DNA of 64,000 nt from Acetatifactor muris (GTDB taxonomy: Bacteria; Bacillota; Clostridia; Lachnospirales; Lachnospiraceae), in contig NZ_JANJZD010000010.1 in assembly GCF_024623325.1 (NCBI RefSeq), positions 1 to 64,000 on the forward strand. The letters run 5' to 3'. The notes below the pieces were generated by a model that saw only the letters and a program-made list of their open reading frames with translations, was not told where the DNA came from and ran no database searches. Both the position numbers and the translations under genes were made by a program. Each line of letters opens with the position of its first letter. Positions within the stretch are counted from its first letter, which is position 1. Shown here one piece after another: positions 54,954 through 60,865 of this stretch.

Positions 54954-55020
54954 ATTATAACTCACTATAAGGTATTTGTCAATAAAAAAGCCGACATAAA
55001 TACACTTTAAGGTATTTGTC
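54954..55020 (-). promoter_or_regulatory. Strong promoter with upstream dyad operator (copy A)
   Basis: TTGACA (54977-54982), 17 bases, TATAAT (54954-54959) is a consensus promoter. GGTATTTGTC overlaps the -35 box, and a dyad GACATAAATAC/GGTATTTGTC lies at 54993-55020. The same promoter and dyad occur in altered form at 60797-60865. A phage repressor, possibly the XRE protein just upstream, is the likely binder. Confidence 0.75.
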
Positions 55021-55052
55021 TTGCAGAGAAAAAGCAGCCTTGCCTCCAGCTG

Positions 55053-55247
55053 CTATTTCTTATTTATCGTGATTTCATATCCCAGCTTATCCAGAATCTC
55101 CGCAAACTTGCTATACTTAATGTCCTGGAATTTCCGGAGCAGCTGGTAGATTGCGCGCCGGTCCGTGTCCATCATTTTTGCCAGATCGGACTGGCTCACG
55201 CCGTCCTTTTTAAGAATGTCCTCTATGATTTCTCCTGCTGTTCTCAA
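55053..55247 (-). CDS. XRE-family helix-turn-helix protein of the prophage
   Basis: A TTG start at 55247 follows GGAGGGAAAGG. The 64-residue protein is one HTH domain: AGEIIEDILKKDGVSQSDLA, then MMDTDRRAIYQLLRKFQDI and a C-terminal DKLGYEITINKK. It is short for a lambda-type repressor and lacks the sensor domain, so it is more like a Cro-type or accessory regulator. The dyad upstream of the 58-residue gene is 33 bases from its 3' end. Confidence 0.8.
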   Translation of the reverse strand: MRTAGEIIEDILKKDGVSQSDLAKMMDTDRRAIYQLLRKFQDIKYSKFAEILDKLGYEITINKK

Positions 55248-55258
55248 ACCTTTCCCTC

Positions 55259-55447
55259 CTATCCGTCTAAATCTGTATCATGTTTTGAGTAGTGCCGAAT
55301 CAAAGCCCTCAGTCCGCCTGCGTCAATGGTAAGTATCTTTGAATCTCCATACCAATGGCTCAAACGTGCCCCATAATGCTCCTCCGTCTTGCTGGTTTCA
55401 TGCTCCAGCATTTTCTTCAACCACTCCACTTTATAAGGGTCTCCCAT
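55259..55447 (-). CDS. Small phage hypothetical protein
   Basis: The 62-residue protein begins MGDPYKVEWLKKMLEHETSK, has a Tyr/His-rich middle and ends LIRHYSKHDTDLDG. It lies 11 bases upstream of the XRE gene and 11 bases after the frameshifted gene. No domain is recognised. Confidence 0.55.
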   Translation of the reverse strand: MGDPYKVEWLKKMLEHETSKTEEHYGARLSHWYGDSKILTIDAGGLRALIRHYSKHDTDLDG

Positions 55448-55458
55448 GCCGTCCTCCT

Positions 55459-55952
55459 TTACATCATCGCCGCCTCTGCCATCATCATCCAGATATTTTC
55501 ATCCTCCAGGCAGGCACGGCTCGTCACCACAAAATATGCCAGTTCCCTATTCCCCATCGGAAGGCTGTATGTCAGATCGTGTCCGGATGCTCTCATGTAG
55601 GAAATGAAATCATCCGTGATGTCTGCCGGCCCCAGCTTCACATCCGGGAAATCATTCAGAATATCTATCACCTGCTCTTCCGCATCCAGCTCCCGGAACC
55701 GAGAATTGACCGCCTGGAGAACCTCCCAGGCTTTTCCAGTCTCCTCCGTGTAGTCCTCAATGGCCGTGATCCACCCGGAATAGATGCAGGAATACCGGCT
55801 CCCTTTTAATTCCTCAAGCTCCCCCTTTGTAAGAACGCGCAGGCCATCCGCGTCCGAAAGTGCATCATACTCCCTGGTGAGAAGTTTCTTCTCCTGGATA
55901 GCCAGCGTCCTTGCCTCCTCAATCTGTTCTGGCCAAACCTTTTGTTTTTCAT
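55459..55952 (-). pseudogene. Phage gene with a one-base frameshift after the start
   Basis: The ATG at 55952 has AAGGAGTCGGCGCG in front, but the frame is lost within a run of five A after two codons. One extra A restores a frame of about 164 residues: WPEQIEEARTLAIQEKKLLT, LTKGELEELKGSRYSCIYSG, WITAIEDYTEETGKAWEVLQ and ending ENIWMMMAEAAMM. The remaining frame is free of stops over all 160 residues, so the defect is young or a sequencing error. Its 5' end overlaps the upstream gene by four bases, as expected of a working gene. Confidence 0.7.
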
Positions 55953-56266
55953 CGCGCCGACTCCTTCATGTCCTCGATATTCACTCCCAGAGCCTCCAGC
56001 TCCTCTCCATCCACCAGAATCCGCTCCAGCTTCTCCTTATAACTATAGAGTTCATCATGCGGATGCCATAGGTACCCGGCGATAAAAGAGGAATCCGGCT
56101 TTTTGCTGCCCCATCCTCCGATGTTTTCCCCATAGCACCGCTCCCCTTCTTTAATCATCTCTATTTTGTCTCCGAAGGTTATGACCTTCTGGTCGTTCAC
56201 GTACACGTCTGCCTCGCCCTGCGTGACGCTCATTCTCCGGCGTTTTACTTCGATTACCAGCTTCAT
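55949..56266 (-). CDS. Phage hypothetical protein
   Basis: ATG 56266 follows GGAGGCGAGGCAGGC and overlaps the upstream stop. The 105-residue protein opens MKLVIEVKRRRMSVTQGEAD, has a beta-rich core with GDKIEMIKEGERCYGENIGG, and a helical end. No family is recognised. Rejected longer start: 56374 (Gly-rich, overlapping the upstream gene). Confidence 0.6.
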   Translation of the reverse strand: MKLVIEVKRRRMSVTQGEADVYVNDQKVITFGDKIEMIKEGERCYGENIGGWGSKKPDSSFIAGYLWHPHDELYSYKEKLERILVDGEELEALGVNIEDMKESAR

Positions 56267-56649
56267 GCCTGCCTCGCCTCCTCCACAAATTTCTCCGCCT
56301 CCTCCTGGGAAGGGAACCAGTCGTTGTAAATATCCCTTCGGCTCGTACTGGTTGATGAATTTTCCGGCTGGCATACCGCCTCTATTACATTGGTGATGTT
56401 CGCTGCCACCCTCCCCCGGTCATTTACCGATGTGGTGACGCACCAGAATTTCTTCATCCCTCCCATTGTCAGCTCATACGCCTCCATCTGTGCTGCAGAC
56501 AGCGGCTCCTCGTGCTCAATGTATCCCCAGGCATCGCGCCCGATCTCCTCGCAGAACTGCTTATTGTCAAAATTCACGATTCTCCCGGCTCCCTCCCTGG
56601 AAAAAGTCCCAGGGGAAACCGGCCTCTGTGTGCTATAATATTTAACCAT
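56263..56649 (-). CDS. 128-residue phage protein downstream of the Rha module (copy 1)
   Basis: ATG 56649 follows GGAGGTCAAGG. The product has MVKYYSTQRPVSPGTFSREG near the start, a central region with WGYIEHEEPLSAAQMEAYEL, and RRDIYNDWFPSQEEAEKFVE near the end. Copy 2 of its first 17 codons survives at 58388-58489 but then diverges, so the second copy is truncated. A hairpin CCTGGGA/TCCCAGG forms inside this start region in copy 2 and is disrupted by one base in copy 1. Confidence 0.65.
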   Translation of the reverse strand: MVKYYSTQRPVSPGTFSREGAGRIVNFDNKQFCEEIGRDAWGYIEHEEPLSAAQMEAYELTMGGMKKFWCVTTSVNDRGRVAANITNVIEAVCQPENSSTSTSRRDIYNDWFPSQEEAEKFVEEARQA

Positions 56650-56659
56650 CCTTGACCTC

Positions 56660-56881
56660 CTACCATGCGTATCCATATCCATCATCCGCGAACAATTCCT
56701 CCGGAGACTGCCATCTCTGCCGGTCCAGGTAGTATTCGCAGCAGCAACAATCCTCTCCTCCGCAGCCAGCGCACCTATCGGCATCCTCCCTCTCGATTTC
56801 AGCCAGGCGCTCTGCCAACCTCCGCTGATCCGCTGTCAGCAATGCGGTAAATTCTCCAGTTCCACTCAATCCCTTTGCCAT
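56660..56881 (-). CDS. 73-residue Cys-rich protein (copy 1)
   Basis: The 73-residue protein has an N-terminal helix (TALLTADQRRLAERLAEIER) and CAGCGGEDCCCCEYYLDRQR near 37-56, six cysteines that could bind zinc or a cluster. An identical copy is at 58500-58721. The ATG follows AGTAGGAGGATATGGC. It lies between Rha1 and the 128-residue gene. Confidence 0.7.
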   Translation of the reverse strand: MAKGLSGTGEFTALLTADQRRLAERLAEIEREDADRCAGCGGEDCCCCEYYLDRQRWQSPEELFADDGYGYAW

Positions 56882-56895
56882 GCCATATCCTCCTA

Positions 56896-57705
56896 CTAAT
56901 CAAACAAATTTTTTCTGGCAATTACGTCCTGGCACATCTCCGCCGCCTGTTTATAGAACCTGTCCACGCTGGCTATCACATGCAGATTGCAGGCGGTATC
57001 GTCTCCACGCTCTGACTTCATCACCATCAGGTAAGGGTTCAGCGTCACCCCCAGGCTCTCCTGCAGCGTCTTATACAGAAAGTGCAGGACTTTATTCCGC
57101 TCCATCTGACATAAGTCCGCCACCTGGTCTATCAGGCCGTTCAGCGTCCTCATGCGCTGGTCCACCACATCGTCCTGGACTGAAAATGGATTCCGAGAAG
57201 GAATCCCCACCCTTTGGCCTTTCAGATTCTCCACATCCGCAGAAAGTCCCTTAAATCCCTCCATCACCTGGCTAACCATACCAGCAACTGTATTGATGGT
57301 CTCTGTCTGCTGCTTTATAAACTCCTGCAGAGCCAGATTCTGCTGACCCTCCAGCGCACCTTTCATTTCGTGGAAACGGTCAATGTACCGGGCTGTAAAC
57401 TCCGATCCCTTCTGGCCAGTCAGTTTGTGGGCGATGAACTCGCAGCCCTTTTTTGTTACCAAGTAACAAGGTGCTACTTTATTTTGCTCTGTGATATAGG
57501 TTGATTCTGTGAAAAAATCGGTAAGGCCAATCTTGGCCTCTCCTAATTGTTCACAATACCGCCTGATATCCCGAAGCAATTTCTTATGCTCTTTCCCAAC
57601 CAACCTTGCCACTTCCCGGCTGTCGATGTAGTGGACAGAGCCGCTCTTGTACGGCTCCTCCTGGACTGCCCCCTGCTTCATGATTTCATTTTTCATTTCT
57701 TCCAT
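56896..57705 (-). CDS. Rha-family phage antirepressor (copy 1)
   Basis: The 269-residue protein has the Rha domain at ~25-115: VHYIDSREVARLVGKEHKKL, LLRDIRRYCEQLGEAKIGLT, KVAPCYLVTKKGCEFIAHKL and RYIDRFHEMKGAL. The C-terminal ORF6C-like part (~185-269) is nearly identical to copy 2, while residues 34-185 differ. Rha proteins of phages are linked to control of the lysis-lysogeny decision. It sits downstream of the ribbon-helix-helix gene and the 81-residue gene in one transcription unit. Confidence 0.85.
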   Translation of the reverse strand: MEEMKNEIMKQGAVQEEPYKSGSVHYIDSREVARLVGKEHKKLLRDIRRYCEQLGEAKIGLTDFFTESTYITEQNKVAPCYLVTKKGCEFIAHKLTGQKGSEFTARYIDRFHEMKGALEGQQNLALQEFIKQQTETINTVAGMVSQVMEGFKGLSADVENLKGQRVGIPSRNPFSVQDDVVDQRMRTLNGLIDQVADLCQMERNKVLHFLYKTLQESLGVTLNPYLMVMKSERGDDTACNLHVIASVDRFYKQAAEMCQDVIARKNLFD

Positions 57706-57786
57706 GCCTTTTCCTCCTTATTCAGTTTTCAACGTCCATACAGCCCCAGGGAGCGGTTATTCCGCACCCCGGGATATTTTATATGC

Positions 57787-58032
57787 CTATCTGGTTCTCT
57801 CTGCCATATCGTCTACAACAGCCTTCAACGCTTCGCAGTCCTTAGCTGCTTTTTCCACCGCAAATGAAATAGTCACAGCTTTGCCTATCGCCTCCGGCTC
57901 ACTTTGCAGATTATAAAGGGCGATGGATGCGGTCTCCAGGACTGCATACAGTTCAAACAGATTATTGCTCAATGCCCGGATTTCCTCCTGGCTTACTTCT
58001 TTTATTTCTGGGATTTCTCTGGAATTTTTCAT
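57787..58032 (-). CDS. 81-residue phage protein (copy 1)
   Basis: The 81-residue helical protein (EVSQEEIRALSNNLFELYAV; LKAVVDDMAERTR) is identical to copy 2 at 59645-59890. Its ribosome site AAAAGGAG overlaps an RNA pairing element (see 58033-58150). A hairpin lies between it and Rha. No domain is recognised; the identical sequence in both copies suggests recent duplication or strong constraint. Confidence 0.65.
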   Translation of the reverse strand: MKNSREIPEIKEVSQEEIRALSNNLFELYAVLETASIALYNLQSEPEAIGKAVTISFAVEKAAKDCEALKAVVDDMAERTR

Positions 58033-58150
58033 GGTTCGGCTCCTTTTCGATTGATTTAGCCGAATTGATGTGATAGAATAGATTTATCAATCGTTTCGGC
58101 GGTTGATTTGCTGAAGGAAGTCTAAACTTTGGTCGGTGCGGACTTCCTTT
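58033..58150 (-). ncRNA. Structured leader between the RHH gene and the 81-residue gene, copy 1
   Basis: Directly after the RHH stop a hairpin forms with arms GAAGGAAGTC (58113-58122) and GACTTCCTTT (58141-58150). Its 18-base loop holds the block AAACTTTGGTCGG, which copy 2 keeps while both arms change together. Further on, three elements compete: GCCGAA (58095-58100), TTCGGCT (58058-58064, minus strand) and AGCCGAA (58035-58041). The middle can pair with either end, and pairing with the last covers part of the GGAG ribosome site. CGATTGAT/ATCAATCG (58086-58093, 58048-58055) adds another alternative. No terminator U-run is present. Confidence 0.55.
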
Positions 58151-58324
58151 TCATTTGTCCAGCATTTCCACTATCGCTTTTCTAATTGCCTCTGCTTTAG
58201 TGATTCCATTTGCTTCACAATATTTTTGCAGCCTTTCGTGTGTTTGGTCGTCCACACGAACCTTAATATCGTTCTGCTTTGGATTGCTGGATGGGGGTCT
58301 GCCCATCTTGGCACTCAACTTCAT
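58151..58324 (-). CDS. Ribbon-helix-helix (CopG-like) repressor 1
   Basis: The 57-residue protein is a classic RHH: a basic N-terminal tail (MKLSAKMGRPPSSNPKQND), the beta strand IKVRVDDQTHERL, and the helix pair LQKYCEANGITKAEAIRKAI. RHH dimers bind inverted repeats, and one spans this gene's own promoter (58334-58374), so autoregulation is likely. ATG 58324 follows GTGAGGTG. The second RHH at 60010-60180 is only partly similar. Confidence 0.78.
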   Translation of the reverse strand: MKLSAKMGRPPSSNPKQNDIKVRVDDQTHERLQKYCEANGITKAEAIRKAIVEMLDK

Positions 58325-58333
58325 CACCTCACT

Positions 58334-58380
58334 TTTTGAGTTCCTATAAATATTATACTAAACGGAACTCAAAATGTCAA
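58334..58380 (-). promoter_or_regulatory. Autoregulated promoter of RHH repressor 1
   Basis: TTGACA (58375-58380), 17 bases, TATAAT (58352-58357). An inverted repeat TTTTGAGTTCC (58334-58344) / GGAACTCAAAA (58364-58374) flanks the -10 box and abuts the -35 box, a geometry that would block polymerase. The operator sequence differs from that of RHH2. Confidence 0.8.
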
Positions 58381-58387
58381 TGCTATT

Positions 58388-58489
58388 CTACCACGTATTC
58401 AATTTTATAATTCCTGGGGCTGTTCTGGCTCCCTCCCTGGGAAAAGTCCCAGGAGAAACCGGCCTCTGTGTGCTATAATATTTAACCAT
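58388..58489 (-). pseudogene. Truncated copy 2 of the 128-residue gene
   Basis: ATG 58489 starts MVKYYSTQRPVSPGTFPREG, identical to copy 1 for ~17 residues with one change, then diverges and stops after 33 residues at 58388, next to the RHH1 promoter. The junction marks the left edge of duplicated sequence at ~58427. It may still make a short peptide. Confidence 0.7.
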
Positions 58490-58499
58490 CCTTGACCTC

Positions 58500-58721
58500 C
58501 TACCATGCGTATCCATATCCATCATCCGCGAACAATTCCTCCGGAGACTGCCATCTCTGCCGGTCCAGGTAGTATTCGCAGCAGCAACAATCCTCTCCTC
58601 CGCAGCCAGCGCACCTATCGGCATCCTCCCTCTCGATTTCAGCCAGGCGCTCTGCCAACCTCCGCTGATCCGCTGTCAGCAATGCGGTAAATTCTCCAGT
58701 TCCACTCAATCCCTTTGCCAT
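58500..58721 (-). CDS. 73-residue Cys-rich protein (copy 2)
   Basis: The protein is identical to that of 56660-56881, with CAGCGGEDCCCCEYYLDRQR. It is read between Rha2 and the truncated 128-residue copy. Full identity, in contrast to the diverged neighbouring rha core, points to recent gene conversion or duplication followed by replacement of the core. Confidence 0.7.
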   Translation of the reverse strand: MAKGLSGTGEFTALLTADQRRLAERLAEIEREDADRCAGCGGEDCCCCEYYLDRQRWQSPEELFADDGYGYAW

Positions 58722-58735
58722 GCCATATCCTCCTA

Positions 58736-59563
58736 CTAATCAAACAAATTTTTTCTGGCAATTACGTCCTGGCACATCTCCGCCGCCTGTTTATAGAACC
58801 TGTCCACGCTGGCTATCACATGCAGATTGCAGGCGGTATCGTCTCCACGCTCTGACTTCATCACCATCAGGTACGGATTCAATGTCATTCCCAGGCTCTC
58901 CTGCAGCGTCTTATACAGAAAGTGCAGGACTTTGTTCCGCTCCATCTGGCACAAGTCCGCCACCTGGTCTACCAGGCCATTCAGCGTCCTCATGCGCTGA
59001 TCTATCACGTCCTGCTGGACTGAGAACGGGTTCCAGGAAAGGATACCTGCTTTCTGGGTTTCCAGCTTTTCTAATCGCTCCATCACCTGTCCAATCAATC
59101 CAATAGTAGTCTGAATGGTTTCTTCCTGCTGCTGATCTCTCTTGCTCTGTTGAATCATGTACTCTTTCATGACATCGAAAAACTTGTCCAGTTCATCCTT
59201 CCCCTCCAACGCACCTTTCATTTCGTGAAAACGGTCTATGTACGCCACAGTAAATGCTGTGCCCTTTTCACTGGTCATCTTGTGGGCAATAAATTCACAA
59301 CCCTTTTCCGTAACCAGATAACACGGATATTCTCTGCTCTGGCCTTCAACACGGTATAATGATTCGATAAAAAATTCAGAGAAGTCAATTTTTACTTTTC
59401 CCATTTGTGTGATATACCTGCGGATGTCTTTTAGTAAATTACTGTGTTCCTTTTCGACCATTTTTGCCACTTCCCGGCTGTCGATGTAGTGGACAGAGCC
59501 GCTCTTGTACGGCTCCTCCTGGACTGCCCCCTGCTTCATGATTTCATTTTTCATTTCTTCCAT
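58736..59563 (-). CDS. Rha-family phage antirepressor (copy 2, diverged core)
   Basis: The 275-residue protein has the same N-terminus (33 residues) and the same ORF6C-like C-terminus (~last 88 residues) as Rha1. The intermediate Rha domain differs: VEKEHSNLLKDIRRYITQMG, DFSEFFIESLYRVEGQSREY, CYLVTEKGCEFIAHKMTSEK. The helical linker is longer (MIQQSKRDQQQEETIQTTIG). The ends are likely recombination-prone shared segments, and the middle is what distinguishes the two antirepressors. It probably targets a different partner from Rha1. Confidence 0.85.
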   Translation of the reverse strand: MEEMKNEIMKQGAVQEEPYKSGSVHYIDSREVAKMVEKEHSNLLKDIRRYITQMGKVKIDFSEFFIESLYRVEGQSREYPCYLVTEKGCEFIAHKMTSEKGTAFTVAYIDRFHEMKGALEGKDELDKFFDVMKEYMIQQSKRDQQQEETIQTTIGLIGQVMERLEKLETQKAGILSWNPFSVQQDVIDQRMRTLNGLVDQVADLCQMERNKVLHFLYKTLQESLGMTLNPYLMVMKSERGDDTACNLHVIASVDRFYKQAAEMCQDVIARKNLFD

Positions 59564-59644
59564 GCCTTTTCCTCCTTATTCAGTTTTCAACGTCCATACA
59601 GCCCCAGGGAGCGGTTATTCCGCACCCCGGGATATTTTATATGC

Positions 59645-59890
59645 CTATCTGGTTCTCTCTGCCATATCGTCTACAACAGCCTTCAACGCTTCGCAGTCCT
59701 TAGCTGCTTTTTCCACCGCAAATGAAATAGTCACAGCTTTGCCTATCGCCTCCGGCTCACTTTGCAGATTATAAAGGGCGATGGATGCGGTCTCCAGGAC
59801 TGCATACAGTTCAAACAGATTATTGCTCAATGCCCGGATTTCCTCCTGGCTTACTTCTTTTATTTCTGGGATTTCTCTGGAATTTTTCAT
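59645..59890 (-). CDS. 81-residue phage protein (copy 2)
   Basis: Identical in sequence to copy 1 (57787-58032), including the start region, and preceded by the same ribosome site and pairing elements (59893-59899, 59916-59922, 59953-59958). It is the first gene after the RHH2 leader. Confidence 0.65.
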   Translation of the reverse strand: MKNSREIPEIKEVSQEEIRALSNNLFELYAVLETASIALYNLQSEPEAIGKAVTISFAVEKAAKDCEALKAVVDDMAERTR

Positions 59891-60010
59891 GGTTCGGCTC
59901 CTTTTCGATTGATTTAGCCGAATTGATGTGATAGAATAGATTTATCAATCGCTTCGGCGGTTGTGTGGAAATGGCGGTTACAAACTTTGGTCGGGGCGTA
60001 ACCGCTATTT
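59891..60010 (-). ncRNA. Structured leader between RHH2 and the 81-residue gene, copy 2
   Basis: Arms AAATGGCGGTTAC (59969-59981) and GTAACCGCTATTT (59998-60010) form a 13-base stem with one G-U pair. The loop holds AAACTTTGGTCGG as in copy 1, though the arms are unrelated to copy 1 arms. The stem begins at the RHH2 stop codon. The downstream alternative-pairing elements are the same as copy 1 apart from one base (CGCTTCGG in place of CGTTTCGG). Confidence 0.55.
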
Positions 60011-60180
60011 TATTTTGACAATTCATCAAAGACTTTCTGAATGCCCATTCTTATTACCTCGGCACGTTTCTTGGATGTTTTCTCACAGCAAAAATCCAGT
60101 TTTTCAATATCTGCCTCGGAAATTCTAATCTCGAACCGGCAAGTCTTCGGATCGTCAGTCGGTCTACCTTTCGGACTCAT
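60010..60180 (-). CDS. Ribbon-helix-helix repressor 2
   Basis: The 56-residue protein has the strand CRFEIRISEADIEKLDFCCE and helix CCEKTSKKRAEVIRMGIQKV, a CopG/Arc-like RHH unrelated in detail to RHH1 but in the same position of the module. ATG 60180 follows AAAGGAGGCGATAGA; the upstream ATG at 60207 lies before that ribosome site. Its promoter carries a different operator (TTTATGTCCGT/ACGGACATAAA), implying distinct specificity. Confidence 0.75.
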   Translation of the reverse strand: MSPKGRPTDDPKTCRFEIRISEADIEKLDFCCEKTSKKRAEVIRMGIQKVFDELSK

Positions 60181-60192
60181 TCTATCGCCTCC

Positions 60193-60238
60193 TTTATGTC
60201 CGTACATATATCATAACATATGCACGGACATAAATCAA
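60193..60238 (-). promoter_or_regulatory. Autoregulated promoter of RHH repressor 2
   Basis: TTGATT (60233-60238), 17 bases, TATGAT (60210-60215). The inverted repeat TTTATGTCCGT (60193-60203) / ACGGACATAAA (60224-60234) has the same position relative to the -10 and -35 boxes as at RHH1, but a different sequence. Confidence 0.8.
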
Positions 60239-60266
60239 CATTATTCTATCACATATTCAATTTTTC

Positions 60267-60572
60267 TTAGACCTCTCTCGCCTCCTCGTACGCTTTCAGA
60301 ATCACTCCCCGGAACTCCCGGAGCCGCCGGTTTTCTTTCTTCACATCTGACAGCTCACGTTTCAATTCCCCGACCTCCTCTATCAGCCTTCCGCGCTCCA
60401 TCACCAGTGAGTACAGAATATCAATCCCTTTTTCTCCCCACACCACGTAGATATATGACATCTGGGAGGGAGTTACGATTGCTTCTGTGTTCATATACAC
60501 TAGCTGAATCTTCCGGAACTCCTCGGCGGAAATCGGACGCTCTATCAAATGTTCAAACTCCAGCTTTGTCAT
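60267..60572 (-). CDS. 101-residue coiled-coil phage protein (copy B)
   Basis: ATG 60572 overlaps the preceding stop. The product is a close relative of the 102-residue copy A (54421-54729): MTKLEFEHLIERPISAEEFR, and the same ELKRELSDVKKENRRL coiled coil. The pair with the 58-residue gene is separated from copy A by 5.8 kb. Substitutions are scattered, so this duplication is older than that of the 73/81-residue genes. Confidence 0.7.
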   Translation of the reverse strand: MTKLEFEHLIERPISAEEFRKIQLVYMNTEAIVTPSQMSYIYVVWGEKGIDILYSLVMERGRLIEEVGELKRELSDVKKENRRLREFRGVILKAYEEAREV

Positions 60573-60745
60573 GCAGCCTCCCCTCTGGAGAGGATGCCTG
60601 CAATAATTGAATACGGACACTCGCAGACCTCCCGGCCTTCCGGGAAATCAAACTCCAGTTCCGCTTTGCCATCTCCGGCAGACACCACCTTTGCCAGTAT
60701 CCCGATGTCCGCTACCTTTACAATCCAGCCAGCCTTTACTCTCAT
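60569..60745 (-). CDS. 58-residue phage protein (copy B)
   Basis: ATG 60745 follows AAGGAGGTATCGGCT. It differs from copy A at a few residues (GILAKV for GTPAKV; EGREV for EGQEV). It is the first gene after the promoter at 60797-60825. Confidence 0.65.
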   Translation of the reverse strand: MRVKAGWIVKVADIGILAKVVSAGDGKAELEFDFPEGREVCECPYSIIAGILSRGEAA

Positions 60746-60796
60746 AGCCGATACCTCCTTGTGAGTTTTCTTTGCAACTTCCTTTTGTATATTAGT

Positions 60797-60865
60797 ATCA
60801 TAACACACTATAGGGTATTTGTCAATAGTTTTAATGACATAAATACCTTTTGGTGTATTTTGGAC
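60797..60865 (-). promoter_or_regulatory. Strong promoter with upstream dyad operator (copy B)
   Basis: TTGACA (60820-60825), 17 bases, TATGAT (60797-60802). A related dyad GACATAAATACC/TGTATTTTGGAC lies at 60836-60865. The layout matches copy A at 54954-55020, so one repressor could control both units. Confidence 0.75.

Larger units (their letters stand above)
56587..58105. repeat. Duplicated regulatory module, copy 1
   Basis: The block 56587-58105 matches 58427-59963 with an offset of 1840 at the left and 1858 at the right. It holds the 81-residue gene, Rha1, the 73-residue gene and the first 17 codons of the 128-residue gene, plus the leader. The 73- and 81-residue products are identical in both copies. 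Only the centre of rha (residues ~34-185) is strongly diverged. Confidence 0.92.
58427..59963. repeat. Duplicated regulatory module, copy 2
   Basis: This block corresponds to 56587-58105. It ends at the same GGCGGTTG base in the leader, after which the two copies differ except for the loop block AAACTTTGGTCGG. The 18-base length difference comes from rha2 being six codons longer. Confidence 0.92.
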
